Made by a program: the position numbers and the translations under genes. Shown piece after piece: positions 1 to 8,532 of a stretch of DNA of 64,000 nucleotides (positions are counted from its first letter, which is position 1; every line of letters begins with the position of its first letter). The stretch is from an uncultured Alphaproteobacteria bacterium (lineage in GTDB: Bacteria; Pseudomonadota; Alphaproteobacteria; Micavibrionales; Micavibrionaceae). The notes below the pieces were generated by a model, which was not told the DNA's origin, ran no database searches, and saw nothing but the letters and a program-made list of their open reading frames with translations. Where the stretch lies: the NCBI GenBank assembly GCA_946481075.1, contig CAMLMC010000001.1:1364001-1428000 (forward strand), in the 5' to 3' direction.

Positions 1-43
1 GTTTTCCCGCTAAATAATAATATACCTATAAGGAACAACTACC

Positions 44-2314
44 ATGGCCACCTACCATAAACTTTGGCTTACCCTGATTGCAGTCGTCGGCATCACTTTT
101 GCTCTGTTAGGGTACTACGGCAAGGAAATCTATCGTCTTGCTCCTCCCATTCCAGCACAAATAACCACATCCGATAGAAGCTTTACGATTACAAAAGAGA
201 ATATCCTGGACGGCCAGACTGCATGGCAGTCAGTAGGCGGTATGCAGCTTGGTTCGATTTGGGGGCATGGTTCGTATCAAGCGCCGGACTGGACAGCAGA
301 CTGGCTACATAGAGAGCTGCTAGAGTGGTTGGATCTGGCCGCACAGGAAACCTTCGGCAAAAACTACTCTTCGCTGAATGTCGAAGACCGGCAATCTTTA
401 CAACTTAAATTAAAACGGGAGTACCGTGAGAACACATATGATCCCAAAACCGGAACAGCTTTAATAACCACCCGGCGAGCCGAGGCGATACAACGCACGG
501 CAGCCTATTATGACAGTCTATTTAGCGATGATACTGCTTTTTCCGCGCAGCGTGAAAGTTTCGCCATGAAAGAAAACCCTCTTCCGGATGAAGACCGACG
601 TCAACAATTGACAAATTTTTTCTTCTGGACAGCATGGGCGGCTGCCACCAATCGGCCGGAAACAGAGGCAACCTACACAAACAACTGGCCGCATGAACCT
701 TTGATAGACAATGTCCCGACTGCAGAAAATATCATGTGGTCCATTCTTAGCGTGGTTCTTTTGATTGCGGGCATAGGTGGCTTAATATGGGCCTGGGCCT
801 TCCTTCACAAAGAGGACGAAAGCGAAATTTCGCCTCCCAAATCTGACCCTATAGCAGCAATAAACCTGACACCCTCACAAAAATCTCTGGCAAAATATGT
901 TTTTCTTGTTCTTGCTCTTTTTGTCTTCCAAGTATTCATTGGCGGACTGACAGCGCACTATACCGTTGAGGGTCAACATTTCTACGGTATTGATATATCG
1001 AAATGGCTTCCATACACATTGACACGTACATGGCATATCCAATCGGCCTTGTTCTGGATTGCGACAGGATTTCTTGCCGCTGGTCTGTTCCTTGTCCCCA
1101 TCATTAATGGGGGCCGTGATCCAAAATATCAAAAACTCGGTGTAGATATCCTCTTCTGGGCATTGGTCGTTGTCGTTGCCGGATCTTTTGCCGGAAACTT
1201 TTTTGCCATCGCACAAATCATGCCGCCAGAACTTAATTTCTGGCTGGGGCATCAGGGATATGAATTTGTCGATCTTGGACGCCTATGGCAGATCGGAAAG
1301 TTTATTGGGATTGTCTTCTGGTTGATACTGATGATGCGTGGCATTCTCCCCGCCTTACGTCAAAAAGGGGACAAAAACCTTCTTGCGCTTTTGACGGCAT
1401 CTGTGGTTGCCATCGGACTCTTCTATGGTGCAGGATTCTTTTATGGCGAGCGGACACATCTGTCGGTCATGGAGTACTGGCGCTGGTGGATTGTACACTT
1501 GTGGGTAGAAGGGTTCTTCGAAGTGTTCGCTACCGCATCACTGGCATTCATATTTTGCAATATGGGTTTGGTATCACGCCGAATTGCGACCTCGGCAAGC
1601 CTTGCCTCTGCCTCTCTTTTCATGCTGGGCGGAATCCCAGGCACATTTCATCACTTGTATTTTTCCGGAACAACTACACCGGTTATGGCAGTCGGAGCCA
1701 CTTTCAGTGCACTCGAGGTCGTCCCTTTGATCGTGCTTGGCTATGAAGCATGGGAAAACTGGAAGCTTAAACGCAGCGCCCCATGGATGGAAAATCTCAA
1801 ATGGCCCCTATTGTTTTTCGTAACAGTTTCCTTCTGGAATATGTTGGGTGCCGGCGTTTTGGGATTTGCCATTAATCCACCGATATCCCTTTATTATGTT
1901 CAGGGTTTGAACACGACGGCAGTGCATGCTCACGCAGCCTTGTTTGGAGTTTATGGGTTTCTTGCACTCGGTTTCTCGTTGCTGGTTCTGCGCTATATCC
2001 GCCCACAAATGATATTCAACGAAAGATTGATGAAAACGGCCTTTTACTGGTTGAATGCAGGCCTTGTCCTTATGCTCGCGACAAGCCTTCTGCCAATAGG
2101 AATACTCCAATTCCATGCCAGTATTTCAGAAGGATTCTGGTATGCGCGCAGTGAGGTTTTCATGCAACAGGATATCATGGAAACCCTTCGATGGGTCCGT
2201 ACTTTTGGAGATGTTGTCTTCATCGTGGGTGCTGTTGCTCTGGCACTACAAGTTACTCTTGGGGTTTTCAACATCCACAGCAACATTCCATACCGGTTTA
2301 AAAGGACGTCATAA
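44..2314 (+). CDS. norB: Quinol-dependent nitric oxide reductase (qNOR)
   Basis: The 756-residue length and the fusion of an N-terminal periplasmic domain (after one membrane segment at about residues 8-27) to a 12-helix heme-copper-oxidase-like core are those of single-subunit qNOR (NorB/NorZ). This inner-membrane enzyme reduces 2 NO to N2O with quinol electrons. Family sequence visible includes the His/Glu-rich stretches HLWVEGFFEVF and PGTFHHLYFSGTT in the catalytic half. The start follows AAGGAA in the first bases of the window. Upstream regulation is outside the window. It is followed after 2 bases by a small membrane-protein gene. NO detoxification fits the NsrR-like gene and the FNR sites nearby. 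The family call is very secure; denitrification versus detoxification cannot be decided from this window. Confidence 0.95.
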   Translation: MATYHKLWLTLIAVVGITFALLGYYGKEIYRLAPPIPAQITTSDRSFTITKENILDGQTAWQSVGGMQLGSIWGHGSYQAPDWTADWLHRELLEWLDLAAQETFGKNYSSLNVEDRQSLQLKLKREYRENTYDPKTGTALITTRRAEAIQRTAAYYDSLFSDDTAFSAQRESFAMKENPLPDEDRRQQLTNFFFWTAWAAATNRPETEATYTNNWPHEPLIDNVPTAENIMWSILSVVLLIAGIGGLIWAWAFLHKEDESEISPPKSDPIAAINLTPSQKSLAKYVFLVLALFVFQVFIGGLTAHYTVEGQHFYGIDISKWLPYTLTRTWHIQSALFWIATGFLAAGLFLVPIINGGRDPKYQKLGVDILFWALVVVVAGSFAGNFFAIAQIMPPELNFWLGHQGYEFVDLGRLWQIGKFIGIVFWLILMMRGILPALRQKGDKNLLALLTASVVAIGLFYGAGFFYGERTHLSVMEYWRWWIVHLWVEGFFEVFATASLAFIFCNMGLVSRRIATSASLASASLFMLGGIPGTFHHLYFSGTTTPVMAVGATFSALEVVPLIVLGYEAWENWKLKRSAPWMENLKWPLLFFVTVSFWNMLGAGVLGFAINPPISLYYVQGLNTTAVHAHAALFGVYGFLALGFSLLVLRYIRPQMIFNERLMKTAFYWLNAGLVLMLATSLLPIGILQFHASISEGFWYARSEVFMQQDIMETLRWVRTFGDVVFIVGAVALALQVTLGVFNIHSNIPYRFKRTS

Positions 2315-2316
2315 AC

Positions 2317-2478
2317 ATGGGCATCAAAAAGTTATTCATTAAACATGACCTACGCTCTACATCGGGCAAAACAGCCAAACGTGCCTTTGTGCTCTGGATA
2401 CTTTATCAGAGTGTCAAAGGCACACTGACAACCATCTTTATCTGGGCACCTTTGGTGGGTTGGTATACATTTGGATGA
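2317..2478 (+). CDS. Small single-span membrane protein behind norB
   Basis: A 53-codon reading frame starts 2 bases after the norB stop, with AAAGGACG about 10 bases before the ATG, so translation is probably coupled to norB. The N-terminus is basic (MGIKKLFIKHDLRS). A hydrophobic C-terminal half (about residues 24-52, rich in W, I, L, V) would form one membrane segment. I do not recognise the family. Position and coupling suggest an accessory or assembly peptide for the reductase, which is inference only. It is short, but the start signal and spacing make it more than a chance frame. Confidence 0.55.
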   Translation: MGIKKLFIKHDLRSTSGKTAKRAFVLWILYQSVKGTLTTIFIWAPLVGWYTFG

Positions 2479-2581
2479 CAGGCAATAAATAACATTAGAT
2501 TATGTTCATATGCGCTCTGTCGGATAAACGCATAAAGATGTAAAATTTAAAACTTCGCTATAAAAGCGCCTTTCTACGTTC

Positions 2582-2595
2582 TTGATCCAAATCAA
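2582..2595. promoter_or_regulatory. FNR/Anr-type binding site
   Basis: TTGATCCAAATCAA is a perfect TTGAT-N4-ATCAA palindrome. Its centre lies 63 bases before the ATG of the PAS gene at 2652. A class II position (-41.5) would put the transcript start near 2630 and leave a short leader containing the GGAG ribosome site at 2642-2645. It predicts O2-repressed or anaerobically induced transcription of the aerotaxis pair. Confidence 0.8.
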
Positions 2596-2651
2596 AGCGA
2601 ATAGCATCGCGACAGGTCAGGATTGAGGCTTATGCGTTATGTGGAGTCTCT

Positions 2652-3200
2652 ATGTTGTCAAAAGGCAAAAAAATTCCCCCCAGCGGAATTGAAAGATTTT
2701 TCGATGAAGATGAGGTTATTGTAAGCAAGACCGACCTGAAGGGTAGACTGTCTTACGTGAACCGTGTTTTTATAAATATATCCGGGTATGAAGAATGCGA
2801 ACTTTTAGGTCGGCCTCACAGTGTAATCCGCCACCCCGACATGCCGCGCAGCGTTTTTAAGCTTCTTTGGGATACTATTGCTTCGGGACAAGAAATTTTT
2901 GCCTATGTATTAAATATGTCCAAGAATGGAGATCATTATTGGGTTCTAGCGCACGTTACTCCCTCTTTTGATTCAAACGGAAAAATCGTCGGTTATCATT
3001 CCAACCGGCGTGTGCCGGATCGCGACATCCTGAACTCTACAATTATTCCCTTATATAAAAATATCCTTTATGAGGAAAACCTCCATAGCAATGCCAAAGA
3101 GGGAATGCGTAGAGGATTCGAAATGTTGCAAGATATTATACGCCAGAAAGGCATGAATTATGATGAACTTATCTTCTCTCTCCTTCGCAAAAATCCTTAA
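2652..3200 (+). CDS. Aer-like PAS sensor protein
   Basis: This is a 182-residue soluble protein with one PAS domain at about residues 15-120. The stretches [37 protein letters not shown] and [17 protein letters not shown] are the pattern of the FAD-binding PAS of the aerotaxis receptor Aer. The C-terminal 60 residues look helical. No HAMP or signalling domain is attached; these lie in the next gene, which overlaps it by 41 bases in another frame. GGAG sits 6 bases before the ATG and a perfect FNR site lies upstream. Redox/O2 sensing is inferred from family and context; FAD binding is not shown. Confidence 0.8.
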   Translation: MLSKGKKIPPSGIERFFDEDEVIVSKTDLKGRLSYVNRVFINISGYEECELLGRPHSVIRHPDMPRSVFKLLWDTIASGQEIFAYVLNMSKNGDHYWVLAHVTPSFDSNGKIVGYHSNRRVPDRDILNSTIIPLYKNILYEENLHSNAKEGMRRGFEMLQDIIRQKGMNYDELIFSLLRKNP

Positions 3201-4485
3201 TGGACTAGCCTTCGCTTCCTGTTTGGTACTAGGAATTTTTATCCTCCTGGCCGAATCGATTAACGCGGAGGTCGCCTATGCGGGAATTGCCCTTATTGCA
3301 GGATGTCAACTTACTGGCCTGATTAAAATTAGGAAGGTACAATCAGAAATAGGGAGAATGAACACCACAGTTCTTTCTTTATCCAAAGGAAATTTTGAAG
3401 CAAGACTTACAGGTATTACCGAAAAGGGACAAATCGGCGAATTTCAATGGTCCCTGAATCATATGATTGATGCGGTGGACTCATTTATCCGCGAGTCAAC
3501 GGCTGCTATGGAGTATGTAAGCAGAAACCAATATTTCCGGCGCATCCTTGAACCTGGAATGCATGGAAATTTGCTAATCGGAGCAAGAATCATTAATCAG
3601 GCAGCCCAGAATGTCGAAGATAAGATGAATGAATTTCAATCTATCGCTGATGATTTGAACGAATCCCTGACTCTAGTTGTACAACAGATTAATACCACAG
3701 CAGCAACTTTGGAAAGTAGCACAGAAACAATGAAAGATGCAGTGGCACTAACTACCAAAGGCTCAGGTTCTGCCATGAAAAACTCTGATAATGCTTCAAT
3801 GAGCGTGCAAACGATCTCGGCAGCTGCAGAAGAAATGTCCAGCTGCATTGCTGAAATCACCCAACAAATGAGTAAAACATCCTTAATTTCAAAAAATGCA
3901 GTTGAGGAATCCACCACTGCTAGCGAGACGATTAGGGAGCTGTCCCATATGGCCGACCAGATCAGCATTGTAATCAGGATGATTCAAGACATTGCCGATC
4001 AAACCAACCTTCTGGCGCTCAATGCGACGATCGAGGCTGCCAGGGCGGGTGAGTCTGGGAAGGGGTTTGCAGTGGTTGCCAGTGAAGTCAAAAATCTTGC
4101 GGGGCAAACTGGAAAAGCCACGGAAGAAATTTCAAATCTGGTCAGCAGTATTCAAGCAGCCACAGGTAGGGTTGTAATCGTGTTCAAATCTATTGGCTCA
4201 GTAATCGCTGAAGTCGATCAAGCAGCAACCACAGTAGCCGCAGCTATTGAGGAGCAAAGTGCAGCTTCGAAAGAAATCGCCTCCAGCGCAGAGCGTGCGT
4301 CTGGGGGGACAAATAGTGTCGCTGAGAATATCCGCGACATAAATAAGAGTATGATGGATCTGGAATATGTGACGGACAAAGTAGTGAGTGTTACCGGAGA
4401 TCTTTCACAAAACGTAGTAGCTAATGTCCGCACTCTTTTGCAAAGAATGGATACTTTTATGGTAGAGTTGAAAAAAATTGCTTAA
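3160..4485 (+). CDS. Methyl-accepting chemotaxis protein, partner of the PAS sensor
   Basis: The 441-residue protein has two hydrophobic segments near the N-terminus (about residues 8-29 and 37-55) and almost no periplasmic loop between them. A HAMP-like linker follows, then a long coiled-coil signalling domain. The conserved hairpin tip ([24 protein letters not shown]) lies near residues 272-296. Lack of a sensory loop fits a receptor that takes its signal from the cytoplasmic PAS protein encoded just upstream. GAAAGG lies 8 bases before the ATG at 3160; a second ATG is at 3163. The gene ends against the convergent DUF454 gene without a gap. Confidence 0.88.
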   Translation: MMNLSSLSFAKILNGLAFASCLVLGIFILLAESINAEVAYAGIALIAGCQLTGLIKIRKVQSEIGRMNTTVLSLSKGNFEARLTGITEKGQIGEFQWSLNHMIDAVDSFIRESTAAMEYVSRNQYFRRILEPGMHGNLLIGARIINQAAQNVEDKMNEFQSIADDLNESLTLVVQQINTTAATLESSTETMKDAVALTTKGSGSAMKNSDNASMSVQTISAAAEEMSSCIAEITQQMSKTSLISKNAVEESTTASETIRELSHMADQISIVIRMIQDIADQTNLLALNATIEAARAGESGKGFAVVASEVKNLAGQTGKATEEISNLVSSIQAATGRVVIVFKSIGSVIAEVDQAATTVAAAIEEQSAASKEIASSAERASGGTNSVAENIRDINKSMMDLEYVTDKVVSVTGDLSQNVVANVRTLLQRMDTFMVELKKIA

Positions 4486-4878
4486 TTAGTGATCAGGCCG
4501 TGTAAAAACATAGATTAAACCAACAGATACAAGGCCTCCAACAAAAAAGACATACGGCCATGGCAGATTGGTTGTGTGAATAAATACAAGGAACCCTCCT
4601 ACACTTCCTGTTAGAGCCATCCATTTTGCCGGCAGGGGAATAGCACCTCTCTCTCTCCAAAGGCGCAACATACGACCAAACCTAGGATGCTCTAGAAGCC
4701 ATTTTTCGAGTTTCCGGGAAGATTTGGCAAAACAGCCAGCCGCAAGAATCAGAAAAGGCGTTGTTGGCAAAATAGGCAGAAATATCCCGACAATTCCTAA
4801 TCCAAGTAATAGGATACCGCAGAGTAGCAGAAGACATCTGATAGGTCCGGGAATCTCGAAGCTAAATATTCTTGACAT
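4486..4878 (-). CDS. DUF454 (YbaN-like) inner-membrane protein
   Basis: This small membrane protein of about 130 residues has the DUF454 core [27 protein letters not shown] in its first half and hydrophobic segments at both ends. E. coli YbaN is the best-known relative; its function is not established. It is the last gene of the ribB-led operon and overlaps the end of the moeB-like gene by 17 bases. A longer start at 4902 is in frame. I prefer 4878 because the extra eight residues look unlike the family's N-terminus, but neither start has a strong ribosome site. Confidence 0.75.
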   Translation of the reverse strand: MSRIFSFEIPGPIRCLLLLCGILLLGLGIVGIFLPILPTTPFLILAAGCFAKSSRKLEKWLLEHPRFGRMLRLWRERGAIPLPAKWMALTGSVGGFLVFIHTTNLPWPYVFFVGGLVSVGLIYVFTRPDH

Positions 4879-5947
4879 ATGACAGCCATGCTTCATAGCC
4901 ACCGGATAAACTCGCTATATCACTAAACCCGTATGCTCTCATTCTTCGTGCTGCCTCTAGACTACGCATACCTTTTTGGCAATAGAGAATAATCTTATCC
5001 CCCGCCTTTTCTTTGGGCATATATCCAGCCATAATTTTTGATAGAGGCCATAATACAGCTCCCTCAATATGTCCCTGTTCCCACTCCGCTATCTCCCGCA
5101 CATCAATAAGAATATGGCCGGATTCTTTTTCCAACTGACTCACAGCGATCTCTGGAACATAATCACAGACAGGCGATGTGTATCGCAAGTGGATTTCCTC
5201 GCTTTTCTTGGAACAGGCTGGGCACGTCTTCTTTTTTGGGAAGGCGAGCGTCTTTGCATGCATTGAGTGCATATCCAATATCCACAATTTCCCGATCAAA
5301 GGCTCAAAACTTTCATGCCCCACAATTAATTGTATGGCTTGCAAGGCCTGAGTGATCCCGATCACGCCTGCCACAGCGCCAATAACACCCGCCTCCGCGC
5401 AGTTCATAACACGCCCTCTGGGTTTGTCGGAATGCAGGCAACGATAACATGGGCCGTCTTTGTAATTAAATACACTGACTTGCCCTTCAAAGCCTTGAAT
5501 TCCACCATAAATCCAAGGTTTTCTATATTTAACCGCAGAGTCGTTAATCAAGAACTTCGTTTCGAAATTATCCGTTCCATCGAGAATAATATCGTAGTCT
5601 GGTATCAGGCGGGCCGCGCTGTCTGTATTGAGTTCTTCATTATAGAACTCTATCTTAATCAAAGGATTAAGCGATTTTATCTTTAGAGAGGCCTCTTCGG
5701 CTTTTGGGTGTCCTACAGCGTTTGTCGAAAAGAGAACCTGGCGTTGTAAATTGCTTTCATCAACCCGATCATGATCGATAATGCCTATTCGGCCTATACC
5801 GGCTGCGGCCATGTATAAAAGCGCCGGAGATCCGAGACCCCCGGCGCCTACGCAAAGAACAGAAGAATTTTTTAATTTCTTCTGCCCTTCTTCTCCTATT
5901 TCCGATAGACATATTTGCCTACTATACCGTTTATTGTGTTCACTCAT
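4862..5947 (-). CDS. ThiF/MoeB-type adenylyltransferase fused to a rhodanese domain
   Basis: The 361-residue protein has an E1-like domain at about residues 1-245. It carries the nucleotide loop [19 protein letters not shown], the adenylation stretch [15 protein letters not shown] and zinc cysteine pairs (CYRC, CPAC). A C-terminal rhodanese domain at about 265-355 has active-site sequence YCQKGMRS. This is the MoeZ/MOCS3/ThiF-rhodanese architecture, which adenylates a small sulfur-carrier protein and passes sulfur to it, for molybdopterin, thiamine or tRNA thiolation. No carrier protein gene is adjacent, so the pathway is undecided. It starts 5 bases after the preceding stop. Confidence 0.85.
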   Translation of the reverse strand: MSEHNKRYSRQICLSEIGEEGQKKLKNSSVLCVGAGGLGSPALLYMAAAGIGRIGIIDHDRVDESNLQRQVLFSTNAVGHPKAEEASLKIKSLNPLIKIEFYNEELNTDSAARLIPDYDIILDGTDNFETKFLINDSAVKYRKPWIYGGIQGFEGQVSVFNYKDGPCYRCLHSDKPRGRVMNCAEAGVIGAVAGVIGITQALQAIQLIVGHESFEPLIGKLWILDMHSMHAKTLAFPKKKTCPACSKKSEEIHLRYTSPVCDYVPEIAVSQLEKESGHILIDVREIAEWEQGHIEGAVLWPLSKIMAGYMPKEKAGDKIILYCQKGMRSLEAARRMRAYGFSDIASLSGGYEAWLSYVKNI

Positions 5948-5952
5948 TAGAA

Positions 5953-6207
5953 TTATTTCTTTGTAGGAGACCTAGCCACGGAACCCTGTAAATTATCATT
6001 CATAATATCCATGGAACGTGTAAAAATCATTTTACCAAATTCCATTTGGTTATCAACCATCGATACCAAAAGGGTATATTGCTTCTTCTGAATATCAAGA
6101 CTTTCATCCAGAATCTGGGACGCAAATCGGGCTTGTATCCTTTGCATTTCTTCAAATTTTTTCCCGGCATTCTCGAAATTCTCTAGAGACATGATAGACT
6201 TTTCCAT
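5953..6207 (-). CDS. Small helical protein, possibly phasin-like
   Basis: This 84-residue charged protein is predicted by eye to be almost all helix (ENFENAGKKFEEMQRIQARF). It has Met- and Gln-rich amphipathic stretches and no membrane segment, resembling a short phasin-family protein, but I cannot name it with confidence. AAAGGA lies 8 bases before the ATG at 6207. The first 55 bases of the gene overlap the end of the NsrR-like gene in another frame, an unusually long overlap. It is the fourth gene of the FNR-site operon. Confidence 0.6.
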   Translation of the reverse strand: MEKSIMSLENFENAGKKFEEMQRIQARFASQILDESLDIQKKQYTLLVSMVDNQMEFGKMIFTRSMDIMNDNLQGSVARSPTKK

Positions 6208-6670
6208 GATTTTTTCCTTTATCTTTTTTTGTTACGCTCCTGTCCCCAGATACAGGAAGTTGTACAGAGGATTTTAAGGCATAGTCCGCAAGAGAATACT
6301 TGTTCAACGTATCAGTGAAGGATTTAAACGCCTCTGCCAAATTATGTTCGAGGTAAAATCCTTTTATGGTAGGGTGCATGCTATTCGAGAGGCCAGCAGA
6401 TTTTACCCAAATCATATTGGGCTCCAACGCACATATCAAATCACCTATGCCTGTTTTATCTGCTTCTTGGGAAAGCCTTATACCACCTCCTTTCCCTTTT
6501 ATGCTGTCTACATAGCCAAGCTGGGACAATCTGTGGGCAACCTTGACCAAATGATTGTAAGAAATCCCGAAGTAAGACGAAATTTCACGTATACTGCACA
6601 ATCTGGTTGAGTTGGCCGATAAATATACCAAGCAGCGCAATCCATAATCTGTAAAAATCGTCAGCTGCAT
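6152..6670 (-). CDS. Rrf2-family, NsrR-like regulator lacking the Fe-S cysteines
   Basis: The 172-residue protein has an N-terminal winged helix (MQLTIFTDYGLRCLVYLSA, then SYNHLVKVAHRLSQLGYVDS and GKGGGIRLS) and the ending FTDTLNKYSLADYAL, both typical of NsrR, the NO-sensing Rrf2 repressor. Between them, at residues 83-106 (EPNMIWVKSAGLSNSMHPTIKGFY), NsrR normally carries three cysteine ligands of its Fe-S cluster; here none is present. The only nearby Cys is C80. A charged tail of about 35 residues extends past the usual end. It overlaps ribH by 10 bases. It may bind DNA without NO control or sense something else. Confidence 0.82.
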   Translation of the reverse strand: MQLTIFTDYGLRCLVYLSANSTRLCSIREISSYFGISYNHLVKVAHRLSQLGYVDSIKGKGGGIRLSQEADKTGIGDLICALEPNMIWVKSAGLSNSMHPTIKGFYLEHNLAEAFKSFTDTLNKYSLADYALKSSVQLPVSGDRSVTKKDKGKNHGKVYHVSREFRECREKI

Positions 6671-7098
6671 AATTTTATTTTGTGCTTGATTTCAATCATT
6701 TTAAGAGCAGCTTTTGCGGCCGCTCCTCCCTTGTCTTTCTTCAGAGGATCTGCCCTCTCCATGGCTTGTTCTTCGTTCTCCACTGTAAGGATTCCGTTTC
6801 CCAAGGCGAGAGTGTATTTATAAACCGTATCATAGATTCCTCTGGCACTTTCGCTGCAGACAATTTCATAGTGCGATGTTTCTCCGCGTATGACACATCC
6901 CAGAACAACATAGCAGTCATATAAATTTAGTTTCTTATTCGCAGAAAATAACAAAGCCGCGGGTATTTCCAATGCCCCCGGTACTGTAATTATATCGAAA
7001 TCGACCCCGCTGCTCTTAAACACGGATGCTGCCCCATTTCTTAATTTATCAGATATATTCTGATAAAAGTTGGCTTCAATAATAAGTGCCTTTGTCAT
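6661..7098 (-). CDS. ribH: 6,7-dimethyl-8-ribityllumazine synthase
   Basis: The 145-residue enzyme joins 3,4-dihydroxybutanone 4-phosphate with the ribitylamino-uracil to give lumazine, the penultimate riboflavin precursor. Family landmarks are VPGALEIPAALLF, YVVLGCVIRGETSHYEIV with the catalytic His in the ETSHYE turn, and the C-terminal KGGAAAKAALKMIEI. It overlaps ribB by 4 bases (ATGA type), so the two are translated together. No other rib gene lies in the window; this pair may be a second, low-oxygen copy, which only the full genome could show. Confidence 0.92.
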   Translation of the reverse strand: MTKALIIEANFYQNISDKLRNGAASVFKSSGVDFDIITVPGALEIPAALLFSANKKLNLYDCYVVLGCVIRGETSHYEIVCSESARGIYDTVYKYTLALGNGILTVENEEQAMERADPLKKDKGGAAAKAALKMIEIKHKIKLCS

Positions 7099-7725
7099 GC
7101 CACTTCCCTGTCGCTTTCTAAAATGAACGATCTTAAGTTCTCAATGCTTGCTATCTTTATACCATGCACTTTTGCAAAATCTATCAATCGGGGGAGCCGC
7201 ATCATGCTCCCATCATCATCAATAATTTCACAGATAACAGCACTCTCTCCCTTACCTGCAAGCGATGCCAATTCTACCGAGGCCTCGGTATGCCCCTGCC
7301 TCACAGATACCCCCCCCTTTCTAGCTTGCAGAGGAAAAATATGGCCTGGTGAAGAAAAATCCTGGATCGTGCTGGTCGAAGACGCGGCAAGCCTAATTGT
7401 ATATGCTCTGTCATATGCCGAAATCCCTGTCTCTATGCCTTTTTTTGCATCTATTGATATCATAAAGGCCCGTTCCATGAGGACATTGGTTCTGCTGAAC
7501 CATCGGTGAAAGGCCGAGTCTTATAGTCTCGGCCTCACTCATAGACAGGCATATCAGCCCACGGCCAAACATAGCCATGAAATTGATCTGCTCAGGCGTA
7601 ATAGTTGATGCGCAGGCAACCAAATCACCTTCATTTTCCCTATCCTCACTGTCGACGATGATACACATACGTCCATAAGAGAGATCTTTAATAATTTCAT
7701 CTATAGTTGCGAGTTCCATAGTCAT
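7095..7725 (-). pseudogene. ribB: 3,4-dihydroxy-2-butanone 4-phosphate synthase, frameshifted
   Basis: RibB makes the four-carbon riboflavin precursor from ribulose 5-phosphate. Here it lies in two frames. The first part (7725 to about 7472) has [12 protein letters not shown] and ends in CPHGTGLYD. The second (about 7468 to 7095) has FMISIDAKKGIETGISAYDR and RQGHTEASVELASLAG. Deleting one G from the GGG run at 7469-7471 joins them into a normal GTAFMISIDA and a protein of about 209 residues, the usual RibB length. All expected motifs survive. The change may be a true mutation, an assembly error or, less likely, translational frameshifting. A second ATG at 7719 has the better ribosome site (GGAGA, 9 bases). 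Confidence 0.85.
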
Positions 7726-7758
7726 TTCTCCATATGGTCACCATAAGCTTTGAATACC

Positions 7759-7772
7759 TTGATCTTGATCAA
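7759..7772. promoter_or_regulatory. FNR/Anr-type binding site before the ribB operon
   Basis: TTGATCTTGATCAA is a perfect TTGAT-N4-ATCAA site between nrdG (stop at 7776) and ribB. Its centre is 40 bases from the ATG at 7725 and 46 from that at 7719. It predicts that ribB-ribH-regulator-helical protein-moeB-DUF454 are switched on at low oxygen, separately from nrdDG just upstream. Confidence 0.78.
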
Positions 7773-7775
7773 TTT

Positions 7776-8528
7776 TCAGAAATTTCTGAAAAGCACATGA
7801 AAACCTGACGGCTTATAAAGCCTGTCTATATCCAGTATCCGTGATTGAGCCTTCATGAATCCCAAAGTCGGGCGATCATCACTATGGGTAAAATTTTGGA
7901 TTGCGTGTGTCCCGCTATATCTGCGCTCTTCCAAATCGCGAATAATATCGGAAACGTCTTCCTCACTCATCAGATCCGTGTGAACCGTTGTGCGCACTTC
8001 AAATTCAACAACGTTTTGGGAACACAGAAGATCAAGCGTTTGGGAAAAAAGGTCGTATTTATCAGTGCCGGTGACAAGCCGGAATTTTTCAGGCGGGGAC
8101 TTATAATCTAATGCCACATAGTCAAGAAAGCCGGAATCAAGATGCGATTTGATGATATCGGGGCGCAAGCCGTTTGTATCCAGCTTTATGGCATAGCCCA
8201 GCGCTTTCAGATCGCGGATAAAGTCAGGCAGTCCCGGATAGGCCGAGGCCTCGCCGCCAGATAACACCACCCCGTCCAAAAGGCCCTGCCGCTTTTTCAG
8301 GAACGTCATAACCTGGTCGATATCGCCGCGTCCTTTTCCTTTGACAATTTCAGGGTTGTGGCAGTACGGGCACCGCATATTACATCCTGTAAACCAGATG
8401 ATGCAGGCTGTACGCTCCGGAAAATCCAACATGGTGAAAGGGGTTACAGAGTAGATGGGAAGGACGCCCGGTTTTTCAACCGGTCGCTCTTCCCGATGGC
8501 TTTTATATACGGGTACGGCATGTTCCAT
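7776..8528 (-). CDS. nrdG: Anaerobic ribonucleotide reductase activating protein
   Basis: This 250-residue radical-SAM enzyme installs the glycyl radical on NrdD. The cluster motif CNMRCPYC (CxxxCxxC) is at about residues 49-56, and the SAM-binding GG stretch VVLSGGEASAYPGLPDFI follows near residues 87-104. The form is the longer NrdG2-type found with NrdD in many facultative anaerobes. It starts 4 bases after the nrdD stop, so the two form an operon. The ribosome site is weak; coupling to nrdD is likely. Confidence 0.92.
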   Translation of the reverse strand: MEHAVPVYKSHREERPVEKPGVLPIYSVTPFTMLDFPERTACIIWFTGCNMRCPYCHNPEIVKGKGRGDIDQVMTFLKKRQGLLDGVVLSGGEASAYPGLPDFIRDLKALGYAIKLDTNGLRPDIIKSHLDSGFLDYVALDYKSPPEKFRLVTGTDKYDLFSQTLDLLCSQNVVEFEVRTTVHTDLMSEEDVSDIIRDLEERRYSGTHAIQNFTHSDDRPTLGFMKAQSRILDIDRLYKPSGFHVLFRNF

Positions 8529-8532
8529 CCAC

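Noticed and set aside
7095..7478. 127-codon frame starting MERAFMISIDAK as a separate gene
   Set aside because: It is the C-terminal part of ribB in another frame after a one-base change, not an independent protein.
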